Origin: Acidobacteriaceae bacterium
Lineage (GTDB): Bacteria; Acidobacteriota; Terriglobia; Terriglobales; Acidobacteriaceae
Length of the DNA: 64,000 nt
Direction of reading: 5' to 3'
Assembly: GCA_003139095.1 (NCBI GenBank)
Contig: PLHW01000072.1
Coordinates: 137,636 to 201,635 of the forward strand
Part shown: positions 1 through 9,042 of the stretch, in pieces
How positions within the stretch are numbered: position 1 is the first letter of the stretch
Layout: every line of letters starts with the position of its first letter
Made by a program: the position numbers and the translations under genes
The notes under the pieces: model-generated
The model's input: the letters and a program-made list of their open reading frames with translations, nothing else
Database searches by the model: none
Told to the model about the DNA's origin: nothing

Positions 1-434
1 GCAGTTTGGCATTCTACTCGTTTGTCCTCCCCCACCGCGCGACCGGTGAAAAAGGTTTTGACTTCCCCCGTGTACCCCGTGGTGAATCAGGTTTTGACTT
101 CCCCCGCGCCCTCTTCAGCGCCCCGAAAACCGCGCCAGTCCCCCATCCGACCCCTCCAAACAATTCCCCCTAGTCGACGGCACTACTTCTGAGTAGAATG
201 ATCCAATTGGCTTCTTCCCGGCGTCCATCGTTTTCGCCGCGAAAGTTACAACTTAAGATAGTTGTTTCGCATCCGATGAACTCGCCCGTAGTGGGGGGCG
301 CGAGGACGGATCCGAATCCAGATTAGAAAGTCAAACATTTCGAGGCGCGGGGTTTCTTGCCCGCTCGCTCCAGGGGGTTCTAACGCGGACATTCGATCTC
401 GCTCATCTCGCGAACATCGCCGGTCCGCCTCACT
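1..434. other. Intergenic, no gene seen
   Basis: I see no convincing gene. Positions of about 50-110 hold two degenerate copies of a unit reading roughly GGTTTTGACTTCCCCC followed by a GTGTACCCCGTGGT-type segment. This resembles the repeat tracts near 7904-7992 and 16945-16981. The rest is unremarkable upstream DNA of the VCBS gene. No clear Shine-Dalgarno sequence precedes the ATG at 435. Confidence 0.5.
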
Positions 435-2084
435 ATGAAGCGTGCTTCCCCCATCCTGTTTTTCGCGGTTCTCCTCTTCGCCGCCGCGCTGCTTCTACAC
501 GCGGCGCACTCCCGTGTCCTCGTCCAGGCCCAGCCTTCCCGTTTCCTTCCCAAAATCGTCGCCGCATCCCGCCCCGCTGCCGCCGAGTCCAATCCCCTCA
601 TCAAATTCGCCAAGGTCGTCACCTATCCCACCACCGGATACTACTCAGTCTCCGTTGCCGTCCGCGACCTCAACGGCGACGGCTTCCCCGATCTCGTCGT
701 CGCCAATGCCTGCCAGAGCGGCACTGGTAGCAATTGCAATACCGGCGCCTCCCTCAGCGTTCTACTCGCCAACGGCGATGGCTCCTTTCAACCCGCCGTT
801 ACCTATGCCTCCGGCGGCATTGCCGGCTCCGCCCTCGCTCTCGCCGATCTCAACGGCGACGGTTCTCCCGACATCGTCATGGCCAGCCAGTGCCTCAGTC
901 CCACCGACTGCGGCAACGGCGTCATCGCCGTGTTCCTGAATAATGGTGACGGCTCTTTTCAGCCCCCCGTCGTCTACGTCGTTGGCAATGGCGCCGATGG
1001 CATTGCCATCGCCGACCTCAATGGCGACGGCAATCCCGATCTCGCCGTCGCCGACGAGTGCCAAAGTCCCACCGAGTGCAACACCGGCGCCGTCAGCATC
1101 CTTCTCGGCAACGGCGACGGCTCTTTCCAGGCCCCGGTCAATTACAGCTCGGGCGCCGACAACACCTCCGCCGTCGCCATCGCTGACCTGACCGGCAACG
1201 GCATCCCCGACCTCGTCCTCACTAATCAGTGCCAGAACAAAAAGAGCTGCGACCTCGGCGCCTTCAGCGTCCTTCGCGGCAATGGCGACGGCACCTTTCG
1301 ACCCGCCAAGGTCTTCAGCTCCGGCGCCTATTCCGCGGTCTCGCTCGCCCTCGCCGATCTTAATGGCGACGGCAGTCCCGATCTCGTCATTGCCAACTTC
1401 TGCGCCCGCAGTGGACACTGCGGCGACGGCGTCCTCACCGTTTTCCTCTCCGAAGGCAATGGGTTTTTCGGCGCCCCCGTCTCCTACGATTCCGGCGGCT
1501 ATGCCGCCACTTCCGTCACCGTCGCCGATGTCAATGGCGATGGCGTCCTCGACCTTATCGCCGGCAACGGCTGCCGCAAGCCCGGCGATTGCAGCTCCGG
1601 CAACGTTGCCGTCCTCCTCGGCCACGGCGACGGCACCTTCCGCGCCCCCGTCAGTTTCAATTCCGGCGGCGATGATGTCACCTCCGTCGCCATCGGCGAT
1701 CTCAATCTCGACGGCCGCCCCGATCTCGTTGCCACCAACAATTGCGCCAGTGCCGCCAGTTGCAGCGGCGAGGTTGCCGCTTTCCTCAATGTCACTTCCG
1801 ACAAAACCACTTTAACCATCTCCTCCTCCCCCAATCCCTCCACCGTCGGCCAGTCCGTCACCCTCACAGCGGTCGTTACCTCATCTCCGCCCATCCCCGA
1901 CGGCGAAAATGTGATGTTCTATCAGGGCGGCAATTTCCTCGGCTCCGCCTCCACCAGCAATGGTTCCGCCACCTTTACCACCACCTTCTCCGCCCCCCAG
2001 ACCTACATAATGAAGGTCGCCTATCCCGGAGACCCATTCCACAAATCCGCCTCCAAAACCATGCAGCAAGTAGTCAACCCCTAG
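435..2084 (+). CDS. Secreted VCBS/FG-GAP repeat protein with C-terminal Ig-like domain
   Basis: Predicted extracellular beta-propeller-like protein of 549 residues. A hydrophobic signal segment spans about residues 6-24. Seven repeats follow, each centred on an acidic calcium-loop motif of the form ADLNGDGxPDLVVAN, as in FG-GAP/VCBS propellers. Every repeat also carries a Cys pair just after the acidic loop (for example C-x5-C in SQCLSPTDCGNG), suggesting one disulfide per blade. Roughly the last 95 residues look like a bacterial Ig-like domain (TVGQSVTLTAVV ... VAYPGD). Family knowledge supports surface binding or adhesion, but no ligand can be named. The next gene begins after a 170-bp gap filled with a heptamer repeat tract, so the two may not be co-transcribed. 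No strong ribosome site is visible, so the exact start is moderately certain. Confidence 0.85.
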   Translation: MKRASPILFFAVLLFAAALLLHAAHSRVLVQAQPSRFLPKIVAASRPAAAESNPLIKFAKVVTYPTTGYYSVSVAVRDLNGDGFPDLVVANACQSGTGSNCNTGASLSVLLANGDGSFQPAVTYASGGIAGSALALADLNGDGSPDIVMASQCLSPTDCGNGVIAVFLNNGDGSFQPPVVYVVGNGADGIAIADLNGDGNPDLAVADECQSPTECNTGAVSILLGNGDGSFQAPVNYSSGADNTSAVAIADLTGNGIPDLVLTNQCQNKKSCDLGAFSVLRGNGDGTFRPAKVFSSGAYSAVSLALADLNGDGSPDLVIANFCARSGHCGDGVLTVFLSEGNGFFGAPVSYDSGGYAATSVTVADVNGDGVLDLIAGNGCRKPGDCSSGNVAVLLGHGDGTFRAPVSFNSGGDDVTSVAIGDLNLDGRPDLVATNNCASAASCSGEVAAFLNVTSDKTTLTISSSPNPSTVGQSVTLTAVVTSSPPIPDGENVMFYQGGNFLGSASTSNGSATFTTTFSAPQTYIMKVAYPGDPFHKSASKTMQQVVNP

Positions 2085-2132
2085 CTCCGCGTTTCCCGTC
2101 GTGAAAAGATTTTGCTTTTTGCTTTTAATTTT

Positions 2133-2210
2133 GAACTTAACTTCTGACCTCTAAGCTCTGACCTCAAACTTCTGCCTTCTGACTTCTGACTTCTAACTTC
2201 TGACTTCCCC
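2133..2210. repeat. Heptamer tract (ACTTCTG-type)
   Basis: Imperfect 7-bp units (ACTTCTG, with ACTTCTA and CCTTCTG variants) fill the gap between the VCBS gene and the export gene. The last 35 bases (2176-2210) are identical to 54126-54160, about 52 kb away, which points to a dispersed element rather than local slippage alone. Confidence 0.8.
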
Positions 2211-2254
2211 GTCCCCCGTGCTAAACTTAACGTTCTTCTCCCCCTGAGGCTCCA

Positions 2255-3217
2255 ATGCAATTTTCCCAATCAAGCTGGCAGCTCCGGCTCGGCATTGCCC
2301 TGCTCTCGCCGCTGCTCCTCGTCTCCGCCCTGCACGCCCAATCCTCCGTCGATCAACCTCAATCCCACGCCGACGCCGCCATGTCCCCGGCCCCGGCCTC
2401 CAACCCTTCCCTCCACCTCGGCCCCGGCGACCTCGTCGAAATCAGCGTCTACTCCGTCCCCGAGCTCAACACCAAAGCCCGCGTCTCCTCCAAGGGAGAC
2501 CTTTTCTTCCCCCTCATCGGCTACACTCACGTCGCCGGCCTCTCCACCGAAGAAGCGCAGGAACTAGTCGAAAAGCGCCTGGCCGAGTACCTCAAGAATC
2601 CTCAGGTCTCGCTCTTCGTCTCCGAATACACCTCCCAGGGTGCCAGCGTTCTCGGCGAGGTCAATAAGCCCGGCGTCTATCCCGTCCTCGGCGAGCAGCG
2701 CCTCTTCGATCTCATCTCCGCCGCCGGCGGCGCCACCGAAAAATCCGGCCACAGCATCACCATCACCCGCCGCAGCTCCCCCGATCAGCCCATCGTCGTC
2801 CCCATCAGCCGCAACCTCACCGACAAACCCGAAAACAACGTCCCCGTCTTTCCCGGCGACACCATCATCGTCCACAAAGCTGACATCGTGTACGTCGTCG
2901 GCGACGTCACTCATCCCAGCGCCCTGCTCATGGACACCGGCACCCTCACCGTCCTCAAAGCCCTCGCCCTCGCCGGAGGCACGACCCGCACCGCCAAACT
3001 CGGCGGCGTAAAAATTCTCCGCAAAGGCGCGAGCGGCGAGATGACCGAAACTCCTATCGAGCTCAAGAAAATTCTCAGCGCCAAAGCTCCCGACCCGGTT
3101 CTAGTCGCCGACGACATTCTGGTCATCCCCTCCAGCTTCGGCAAGACCTTAGCCGGCCGCTCGCTGGAAGCCGCTATGCAAAGCGCCACCTTATTAAGCG
3201 TGATGGCCGTGCCATAA
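2255..3217 (+). CDS. Polysaccharide biosynthesis/export protein (Wza-like, SLBB domains)
   Basis: Predicted periplasmic or outer-membrane component of a capsule/exopolysaccharide export channel, 320 residues. A signal peptide lies at residues 1-29 (ending ALHAQ) without a lipobox Cys. Residues of about 50-130 match the Poly_export domain (LGPGDLVEISVYSVPEL, then STEEAQELVEKRLAEYLKNPQVSLFV). Two SLBB-type beta-grasp segments follow (GEVNKPGVYPV, about 133-205; VGDVTHPSALLMDTG, about 210-290). Length and order fit Wza-type proteins of non-enteric bacteria. The lack of a lipidation Cys makes a classical Wza octamer uncertain. The exopolysaccharide biosynthesis cluster lies about 50 kb away on the other strand, so a link is only inferred. 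Confidence 0.88.
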   Translation: MQFSQSSWQLRLGIALLSPLLLVSALHAQSSVDQPQSHADAAMSPAPASNPSLHLGPGDLVEISVYSVPELNTKARVSSKGDLFFPLIGYTHVAGLSTEEAQELVEKRLAEYLKNPQVSLFVSEYTSQGASVLGEVNKPGVYPVLGEQRLFDLISAAGGATEKSGHSITITRRSSPDQPIVVPISRNLTDKPENNVPVFPGDTIIVHKADIVYVVGDVTHPSALLMDTGTLTVLKALALAGGTTRTAKLGGVKILRKGASGEMTETPIELKKILSAKAPDPVLVADDILVIPSSFGKTLAGRSLEAAMQSATLLSVMAVP

Positions 3218-3272
3218 AGATTTGTCTGAATGAATGTTTTTTAGCGCCGCAATTCCATATCAAAGGAACCCT

Positions 3273-4505
3273 ATGTCCCGGACCTCAACCGCCCTGCTCT
3301 TCTTACTCCTCGTCCCCGCCACCCTCCTCGCCTCCACCGAAACCGTCCTCTACAGCTTTCCCGGCGGCGGCGACGGCGCCAATCCCTACTCCAACCTCAT
3401 CGCCGACTCCGCCGGAAATCTCTACGGCACCACCGGTGGCGGCGGCTACAGCAACAGTTGCAATCTCGGCTCCGGTTGCGGCATCGTCTTCGAACTCAGC
3501 CTCCAGTCCGGCGTCTGGACCGAGACCGTTCTCTACAGCTTCCAGGGCACCTCCGGCAACGACGGCGCGGGCCCGCAAGCCGGCCTCGTCTTCGACAAAT
3601 CCGGCGCCCTCTACGGCACCACCTCCAGCGGCGGCACCAACGGCTACGGCACCGCCTTCAAGCTCACTCCTCCCGCCCAGCAAGGCGACCCCTGGACCGA
3701 ATCCGTCCTCTATAACTTTCAGGGCGGAGCCGACGGCAGCTTCCCCGGCGCCAGCCTCATCTTCGACGGCACCTCCCTCGTCGGCACCACCGCTTTCGGT
3801 GGCTCCTCCAATTTCGGCACCGTTTTCGAACTCACGCCTCCCAAGAAAAAAGGTACCGTCTGGTCCGAATCCATCCTCTACAACTTCACCGGCCGCTCCG
3901 ATGGCGGCAAGCCCTACGGCAGCCTCGTCCTCAAAACCAAAACTCTCTACGGCACCTGCCTCGATGGCGGTCCCTCCGGCCAGGGCGCCGTCTTCTCACT
4001 CACGCCGCCTGCCGTCAAAGGCAATCCCTGGAATTATGCCGTCCTCTATGGCTTCACCGGGGGCGCCGATGGCGGCAAGCCCTACGCCAACGTCACGCTC
4101 GGCAAAACCGGAATCCTCTACGGCACTACCGGCTTTGGCGGAGCCGCCGGCTACGGCGTCGTTTTTGAATTGATCCTCGCCAAGAGCGGCACGTGGAGCG
4201 AACAGGTTCTCTACAGCTTTACCGGAGCCGCCGACGGCTCCTATCCCCGCTACGGCGTTATCGCCGACTCCAAGGGCAATCTCTACGGCACCACCGGCGT
4301 AGGCGCCGACAATTCCGGCGTAGTCTACGAACTGAAATCCTCCAAATCCCTTCCCTGGCCCCAATCCGTCCTCTGGTCCTTCACCGGAGGCGACGATGGC
4401 GGAGATCTCACCGCCGGCCTGCTACTCGATGCCGGCGTCTTCTACGGCACCACCAGCGCCGGCGGCGACTACACCAAAGGCACGGTTTTCTCCATCACCC
4501 CGTAG
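3273..4505 (+). CDS. GloVer tandem-repeat secreted protein (1)
   Basis: Secreted repeat protein of 410 residues built from about seven copies of a 50-60-residue unit: ETVLYxFxGGxDGxxP, then LYGTTxxGGxxxxGTVFELTPP. This is the Gloeobacter/Verrucomicrobia (GloVer, TIGR03803-type) repeat, which is associated with extracellular proteins. I start at the ATG at 3273 because AAAGGA (3262-3267) is well spaced and the signal peptide (SRTSTALLFLLLVPATLLAS) begins there; an in-frame ATG at 3234 would add 13 residues. No anchor or sorting signal is visible after the last repeat. The biochemical role is unknown, and a beta-propeller-like fold is plausible. A second member of the family follows after an AT-rich gap. 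Confidence 0.85.
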   Translation: MSRTSTALLFLLLVPATLLASTETVLYSFPGGGDGANPYSNLIADSAGNLYGTTGGGGYSNSCNLGSGCGIVFELSLQSGVWTETVLYSFQGTSGNDGAGPQAGLVFDKSGALYGTTSSGGTNGYGTAFKLTPPAQQGDPWTESVLYNFQGGADGSFPGASLIFDGTSLVGTTAFGGSSNFGTVFELTPPKKKGTVWSESILYNFTGRSDGGKPYGSLVLKTKTLYGTCLDGGPSGQGAVFSLTPPAVKGNPWNYAVLYGFTGGADGGKPYANVTLGKTGILYGTTGFGGAAGYGVVFELILAKSGTWSEQVLYSFTGAADGSYPRYGVIADSKGNLYGTTGVGADNSGVVYELKSSKSLPWPQSVLWSFTGGDDGGDLTAGLLLDAGVFYGTTSAGGDYTKGTVFSITP

Positions 4506-4792
4506 CGAAATGTACGTAATGTAATGTACGTGCAACGAGCAATGTACGATTCGTTAAGCACAAATTAGAATGCACAAATAGATACGTGTCAATAATTAGG
4601 CACAAAAAGTAATGTATCAGTACAAATGTACCAGATGATACGTACTTATATAGATGTACACATCCGGGCGCCCAAATATAAAAATATGGCCACATAAACT
4701 TCACGCTAGACGGGCAGGCGAGACGGGGCTATAGTTGGGCGTTCTCGAAGCCAACAAAGAGAAAGCCGGACCAATTTCTAAGGAGATTTTTC
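4506..4792. other. AT-rich intergenic island with clustered GTAC sites
   Basis: This gap is strikingly AT-rich compared with the surrounding DNA. Seven GTAC tetramers occur between about 4509 and 4660, several as TGTAC or GTACA. A short minus-strand reading frame here is hydrophobic but has no supporting features. The segment immediately precedes the second GloVer gene, whose ribosome site AAGGAG lies near 4780, so it probably holds that gene's promoter and any operators. Confidence 0.55.
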
Positions 4793-6001
4793 ATGGGAGT
4801 TACGAAGATCTCACGTGTTATCGTCGCATTGACTTTTCTTTTTGCCCTGCTTGCTGTGGCGCTGCCTGCGCTCGCACAAACCGAGACGGTGCTCTACAGC
4901 TTCGGGAGTCAGTCCGGAGATGGCGCCAATCCCTACGCGGGGGTGATATGGGACGCGGAGGGCAACCTCTACGGTACCACGGTCAACGGCGGCGCGAACG
5001 GCGGCGCGAACGGCTACGGCTCGGTGTTCAAGCTGACTCCTTCCGGAACGGAAACCGTGCTCCATAGTTTCGCTTCCAACGGCACCGACGGGGTCTATCC
5101 CTACGCGGGGCTGTTTATGGACACGGAGGGCAACCTCTACGGCACCACGTATCAGGGCGGCGCGAATGGCTACGGCACGGTGATCAAGCTGACTCCTTCC
5201 GGAACGGAAACCGTGCTCCATAGTTTCTCTGCCAACGGCTTCGACGGGGTCTACCCCTACGGGGGGCTGGTCATGGACACGAAGGGCAATCTCTACGGCA
5301 CCACTGAGGGTGGAGGCGCGTACGGCGTCGGCACAGTGTTTAAGCTCACTCCCTCGGGAACCGAAACCGTGCTTCATAGTTTCGCTCCCAGTGGCACCGA
5401 CGGGTTCTCCCTGTTCGCCGGGCTGATCATGGGCAAGAAGCACAACCTCTACGGCACCACCTACGCGGGCGGCAAGAACGGCTACGGCACGGTGTTCAAG
5501 ATGACTTCCTCCGGGGCCGAAACCGTGCTCTACAACTTCTGCCCCCGACCGGGCTGTGCGGACGGCGAGTTCCCTTACGCGGGTCTGGTGACGGACAGGA
5601 AGGGAAACCTCTATGGCACTACGCTCTATGGCGGTGCGAACAACTACGGCACGGTGTTTGAAGTGAGCGCAACGGGAACGCACACCGTGCTCTACAACTT
5701 CACTGGCAGTTCCACGGACGGCTACGATCCTTTTGCAGGATTGGTCGTGGACAAGAATGGCAACCTCTACGGCGCCTCAGCTTATGCGTCGGGCAATAGC
5801 TACGGAGTGGTGTTTGAGCTTTCACCGGGTAAGAAGGGAGCGCCCTGGACCTTCAAATCCCTCCATGCCTTCGAGACAGGTTCCGGAGACGGGCTCGCTC
5901 CCTTTGGAACCTTGATCCTCGACACAGAAGGCAACCTGTATGGCACCACAGTCGATGGCGGCGCCAACACCATTGGCACAGTGTTCAAGGTGACTCCGTA
6001 G
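4793..6001 (+). CDS. GloVer tandem-repeat secreted protein (2)
   Basis: Secreted protein of 402 residues. Residues 1-28 form a signal peptide ending ALPALAQ. About seven GloVer repeats follow (ETVLYSF, then DGxxPYAGLxxDxxGNLYGTTxxGGxNGYGTVFKLTPSG). A strong AAGGAG ribosome site precedes the ATG. Repeats 2-4 are closely similar to each other, suggesting recent internal duplication. Codon choice is visibly less C-rich than in the GloVer gene just upstream, and the AT-rich spacer separates them, so the two need not be a simple local duplication. No catalytic motif is seen; a surface or matrix role is inferred only from family context. Confidence 0.86.
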   Translation: MGVTKISRVIVALTFLFALLAVALPALAQTETVLYSFGSQSGDGANPYAGVIWDAEGNLYGTTVNGGANGGANGYGSVFKLTPSGTETVLHSFASNGTDGVYPYAGLFMDTEGNLYGTTYQGGANGYGTVIKLTPSGTETVLHSFSANGFDGVYPYGGLVMDTKGNLYGTTEGGGAYGVGTVFKLTPSGTETVLHSFAPSGTDGFSLFAGLIMGKKHNLYGTTYAGGKNGYGTVFKMTSSGAETVLYNFCPRPGCADGEFPYAGLVTDRKGNLYGTTLYGGANNYGTVFEVSATGTHTVLYNFTGSSTDGYDPFAGLVVDKNGNLYGASAYASGNSYGVVFELSPGKKGAPWTFKSLHAFETGSGDGLAPFGTLILDTEGNLYGTTVDGGANTIGTVFKVTP

Positions 6002-6033
6002 TGGCTTCCGAAGATGTTCTCGGGTGAGAAGAT

Positions 6034-6096
6034 GCCGGAATGCTCCGGCCTCTTCTGCCAGCGTCTCATCCAGGCGGGCTTCAGCCCCTGAGGGCT
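6034..6096. repeat. Two-hairpin intergenic element
   Basis: Hairpin 1 is GCCGGA-ATGC-TCCGGC (6034-6049). About 26 bp later come the overlapping alternatives GGGCT-TC-AGCCC (6076-6087) and AGCCC-CTGA-GGGCT (6083-6096). The element begins just downstream of the GloVer stop codon. It could attenuate or terminate transcription, but there is no T-tract. The layout resembles the element at 63937-64000. Confidence 0.5.
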
Positions 6097-6404
6097 TGGC
6101 GTCCGTTCCTGCAAAAGTATTTGTCAGAAGAGTTCGACGCCACTGAGCGCAACGCGGGATTTACACGATAAACAGGTGCCCTCCTGAGAGTGTGTGATTT
6201 TTCAGTTGTCCTCCTGAGTGCAGCGGGGTAAGCGAAGCGCGCCCCGCGAGTCGAAGGACCCCTACCTCTCCCAACCGCCCAGCGCCAGCCACATAACCTT
6301 ACTCAACCACGAGCCTGAGAGCCTGAGAGCTTGGAGCTAAAAGCGAACAGCGAACGCCGAACCGCCGCCCTCTGCTAAACTATCTCCATTCCCGTGGGGG
6401 AAAA
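6097..6404. other. Intergenic, repeat remnants
   Basis: No gene seen. Around 6210-6266 is a degenerate copy of a CTCCTGAGTGCAGCG...GAAGGACCC repeat, related to the one at about 61671-61700. Around 6315-6365 is a short run of GAGCCTGAGAGCCTGAGAGC-type direct repeats. Confidence 0.4.
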
Positions 6405-7805
6405 ATGCTCAAACGCCTGTTCCCAATCCTGCTCCTTGCCCTGACCATCCCCGCCCTCGCCAAAGACGCTCCCTCCGACCCGCGCCTCAAAAACGCCTTC
6501 CGCCGCCCCGAACAAAACGGCTGGACCTTCGTCCACCTCCAGGGCTCTCCCTCCGAAATCGGCTTCCAGCACGGCTTTCTCCTCGCCCCCGAAATCGCCG
6601 ACACCCTCAAAGTTATCCAGGTCGAGCAGGCCCATGACCAGAAAAAGGACTGGCAATTTTTCCGCGACGCCGCCCGCAACATGATGTGGCCCCACATCGA
6701 GGCCGAGTATCGTGAAGAGCTGCAAGGCATCGCCGACGGCGCCAACGCGCAAGGCCTCAAAATCGATCTCTGGGACGTCGTCGCCATGAACGCCGCCCTC
6801 GAGTGGGAATACTACGTCAAGCAATACAATAAGGAGCACGGCATCCAGTCCGCCGCCTCCCTCGTTGCCCCCGAGCACTGTTCCGCCTTCGTCGCCACCG
6901 GCAGCTACACCAAGGACGGCAAGATCGTCATCGCCCACAATAACTGGACCAGCTATCTCGACGGCGCACGCTGGACCATCATCTTCGACATCCTCCCCGC
7001 CCGCGGCAATCGCATGCTCATGGACGGCCTTCCCGGCCTCATCCACAGCGCTGACGACTTCGTCGTCAACTCCGGCGGCATCGTCATCACCGAAACCACC
7101 ATCGGCCATTTCTCCGGCTACGATCCCAACGGCATCCCCGAATTCGTCCGCGCCCGCAAGGCCGCCCAGTACTCCAACTCCATCGACGATTTCGCCCGCA
7201 TCATGAAAGACGGCAACAACGGCGGCTACGCCAACAACTGGCTCCTCGCCGACATTCACACCAACGAAATCGCCAGCCTCGAGCTCGGCCTCAAGAACGT
7301 CACGCTCGAAAAAAAGACAGACGGCTACATCGTCGGCTCCAACTTTCCCGTCAACGAAAATTTAATTCGTGAAGAAACCGACTTCGATCCCAAGGATATG
7401 AGCATCAGCGCCAACGCCCGCCATCTCCGCTGGGAGCAGCTCATGGCCGAGAACAAAGGCAAAATCGACGTCCCCGCCGCCCAGCGTTTTCTCGCCGACC
7501 ACTACGACACTTACGACAAAAAAGAAGAGGCCGACGAGCGCACCCTGGACGGCCACATCGATCTCTCCCCCCGCGGCTCCATGCCCTGGGAGCCGCCTTA
7601 CGGCGATGCTGGCGCCGTCCAGAACAAAGCCACCGACGCCAAACTCGCCGCCCACATGTCCTTCACCGCCGCCGCCGGACACGCCTGTGGCCAAGACTTC
7701 AAAGCCGCTCAGCATCTCCACGAGCACCCGGAATTCGCCTGGGAAGAAACCACCATCCGAGACATGCCCGCCCACCCCTGGACAACGTTCTCCATCGCCA
7801 AATAA
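6405..7805 (+). CDS. Secreted C45 / phospholipase B-like Ntn hydrolase
   Basis: Predicted secreted acyl hydrolase or amidase of 466 residues. A signal peptide spans residues 1-19 (ALTIPALAK). The chain then matches the phospholipase-B-like / acyl-CoA:6-aminopenicillanate acyltransferase fold: LQGSPSEIGFQHGFLLAPEI (about 45-64), ELQGIADGANAQG, then EHCSAF with Cys159 as the probable N-terminal nucleophile released by autocleavage. IVIAHNNW and GIVITETTIG follow, typical of the family's beta strands. Family knowledge predicts hydrolysis of an amide or ester; the substrate is unknown. Relatives include lysosomal PLBD proteins and bacterial C45 peptidases. A dispersed palindromic repeat begins 16 bp after the stop codon. 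Confidence 0.85.
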   Translation: MLKRLFPILLLALTIPALAKDAPSDPRLKNAFRRPEQNGWTFVHLQGSPSEIGFQHGFLLAPEIADTLKVIQVEQAHDQKKDWQFFRDAARNMMWPHIEAEYREELQGIADGANAQGLKIDLWDVVAMNAALEWEYYVKQYNKEHGIQSAASLVAPEHCSAFVATGSYTKDGKIVIAHNNWTSYLDGARWTIIFDILPARGNRMLMDGLPGLIHSADDFVVNSGGIVITETTIGHFSGYDPNGIPEFVRARKAAQYSNSIDDFARIMKDGNNGGYANNWLLADIHTNEIASLELGLKNVTLEKKTDGYIVGSNFPVNENLIREETDFDPKDMSISANARHLRWEQLMAENKGKIDVPAAQRFLADHYDTYDKKEEADERTLDGHIDLSPRGSMPWEPPYGDAGAVQNKATDAKLAAHMSFTAAAGHACGQDFKAAQHLHEHPEFAWEETTIRDMPAHPWTTFSIAK

Positions 7806-7821
7806 CCCGTAGCGTTCGTGT

Positions 7822-7890
7822 GGGGCGGACACTCCTGTCCGCCGCCCTTGCTGTTGCCTTTTTGCTGTTGTCTTTAGTTGTTGCTCTTGC
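7822..7890. repeat. Composite palindrome plus hexamer repeat, intergenic copy
   Basis: A perfect 8-bp inverted repeat, GGCGGACA-CTCC-TGTCCGCC, preceded by GTGTGG, is followed at once by TTG-rich hexamer-like units (TTGCTG, TTGCCT, TTGTCT). The same composite lies inside coding sequence at 55991-56084 and 58350-58430. Confidence 0.8.
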
Positions 7891-7903
7891 CCGACGATTC
7901 ACG

Positions 7904-7992
7904 CTTTTGACGTTCCTCCGTGTTCCTCCGTGTCCCTCGTGGTAAAAGGCTTTTGACGTTCCTCCGTGTCTCCCGTAGTTCACGCCTTTGAC
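7904..7992. repeat. Direct repeat tract, CTTTTGACGTTCCTCCGTGT unit
   Basis: About two and a half degenerate units of roughly 38-47 bp. Each starts CTTTTGAC and contains CCTCCGTGT and a CTCGTGGT or CCCGTAGTT segment. Related single units occur near 50-110 and 16945-16981. This looks like non-coding dispersed repeat DNA upstream of the paralogue array. Confidence 0.6.
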
Positions 7993-8149
7993 TCCTGACG
8001 CGCCAACTTTTCCACTTGACGCCGCCCCAAGACGGCGTAACACTGTGTCCGCCCAGCTTACTCGGTCCCGAAGCCCCCTTGGGCCCGCTAACTCGAGCCG
8101 TTCGAGAAACAGCAAGCCTCTCTTTGTCCATCGGAAAGTGAGGTCCGTC

Positions 8150-8971
8150 ATGAAGTCGCTCCTGCCTTCGAAGCCCGTAAACCTTGGCCATTCCCTTCAC
8201 CACCACCTTCATCTCTACGCCCTCGCCGCCAGCGCAGCGGGAGTGAGCGTGCTGGCTCTCGCCCAACCCACCGAAGCCGAAATCATTTATACGCCTGCCA
8301 ATGTCACCATCGGCACCAATCAGGAGTATGGTCTCGATCTCAACAATGACGGCATCGTCGACTTCACCATCAAGGCCTTTGGCAAGTACTTCCCTCCCGT
8401 CACCTACATCAACTCCCTCGTCGTGAAGCACCCGCCCGCCGGCAACGAGGTCGCCGCACATCTCGCCTTCGGGTTGTACTCTGGCGGAGGCTTTCGCTTT
8501 GCCTATGCCCTTGGTTCCGGGCTACCGATCAGCCCGCAGGCCCGTCATTTTAGTGCGGGTCGGGCCACCATGACCTGGGTGTGCGAATGTGATGCCGGGG
8601 GGCATTATCGCGGCAGTTGGCTTACTCACTCCTCGCACCAGCCGCTTAGCAACCGTTATCTCGGATTCAAATTCAAGATTAACGGCGAAGTCCACTACGG
8701 CTGGGCGCGCCTGAACGCGACCTATGGTGGCGCGCTGCTGACCGGCTATGCCTACGAGACCGTTCCTGACCAGGGGCTCAACGCCGGCCAGGAACAAGAA
8801 ACACAAGCGCAGGAAGCAGAGAAGAAGGTCGGGCAGCCGGATCCAGCGGCTCTCACCCTGCCGGCTCAAAAGCCTGCCACGCTGGGAATGTTGGCGCACG
8901 GTGCACGCGGCCTGCCCATGTGGCGAAAAAGGCAAGCGGCGCTGGCGGCAGATAGATCTCTGACTCCATGA
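8150..8971 (+). CDS. Secreted paralogue array, member 1 (PEP-CTERM-like tail)
   Basis: First of five adjacent related genes, 273 residues. I start at the ATG at 8150, not earlier in-frame codons, because the N-terminal block shared with the paralogues begins there. A short basic/His-rich leader precedes a conserved hydrophobic signal segment (YALAASAAGVSVLALA, about 23-38) and a probable cleavage after PTEA near residue 43. The mature part has an EF-hand-like acidic loop (DLNNDGIVD, residues 63-71), then YLGFKFKINGEVHYGWARL and GYAYETVPDQ. The tail PATLGMLAHGA...WRKR is positioned like a PEP-CTERM sorting signal but is not very hydrophobic and lacks PEP. The YGWARL/AYETxPN core recalls passenger domains of PEP-CTERM proteins. 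Function unknown. Confidence 0.82.
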   Translation: MKSLLPSKPVNLGHSLHHHLHLYALAASAAGVSVLALAQPTEAEIIYTPANVTIGTNQEYGLDLNNDGIVDFTIKAFGKYFPPVTYINSLVVKHPPAGNEVAAHLAFGLYSGGGFRFAYALGSGLPISPQARHFSAGRATMTWVCECDAGGHYRGSWLTHSSHQPLSNRYLGFKFKINGEVHYGWARLNATYGGALLTGYAYETVPDQGLNAGQEQETQAQEAEKKVGQPDPAALTLPAQKPATLGMLAHGARGLPMWRKRQAALAADRSLTP

Positions 8972-9042
8972 TCATCTCCGCCCAAGCGCGCCGTTGATAC
9001 CCGACGCACAAGATTTCTCGCGAGCAACAATATGAGGGGAAT

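Noticed and set aside
762..1625. Long minus-strand open frame within the VCBS gene (287 codons)
   Set aside because: It is the reverse complement of a C-rich, repeat-coded gene; its Ala/Gly/Asp-rich translation has no start site or domain.
4495..4704. 69-residue hydrophobic minus-strand frame
   Set aside because: AT-rich DNA gives long frames by chance; no signal peptide, ribosome site or context supports it.
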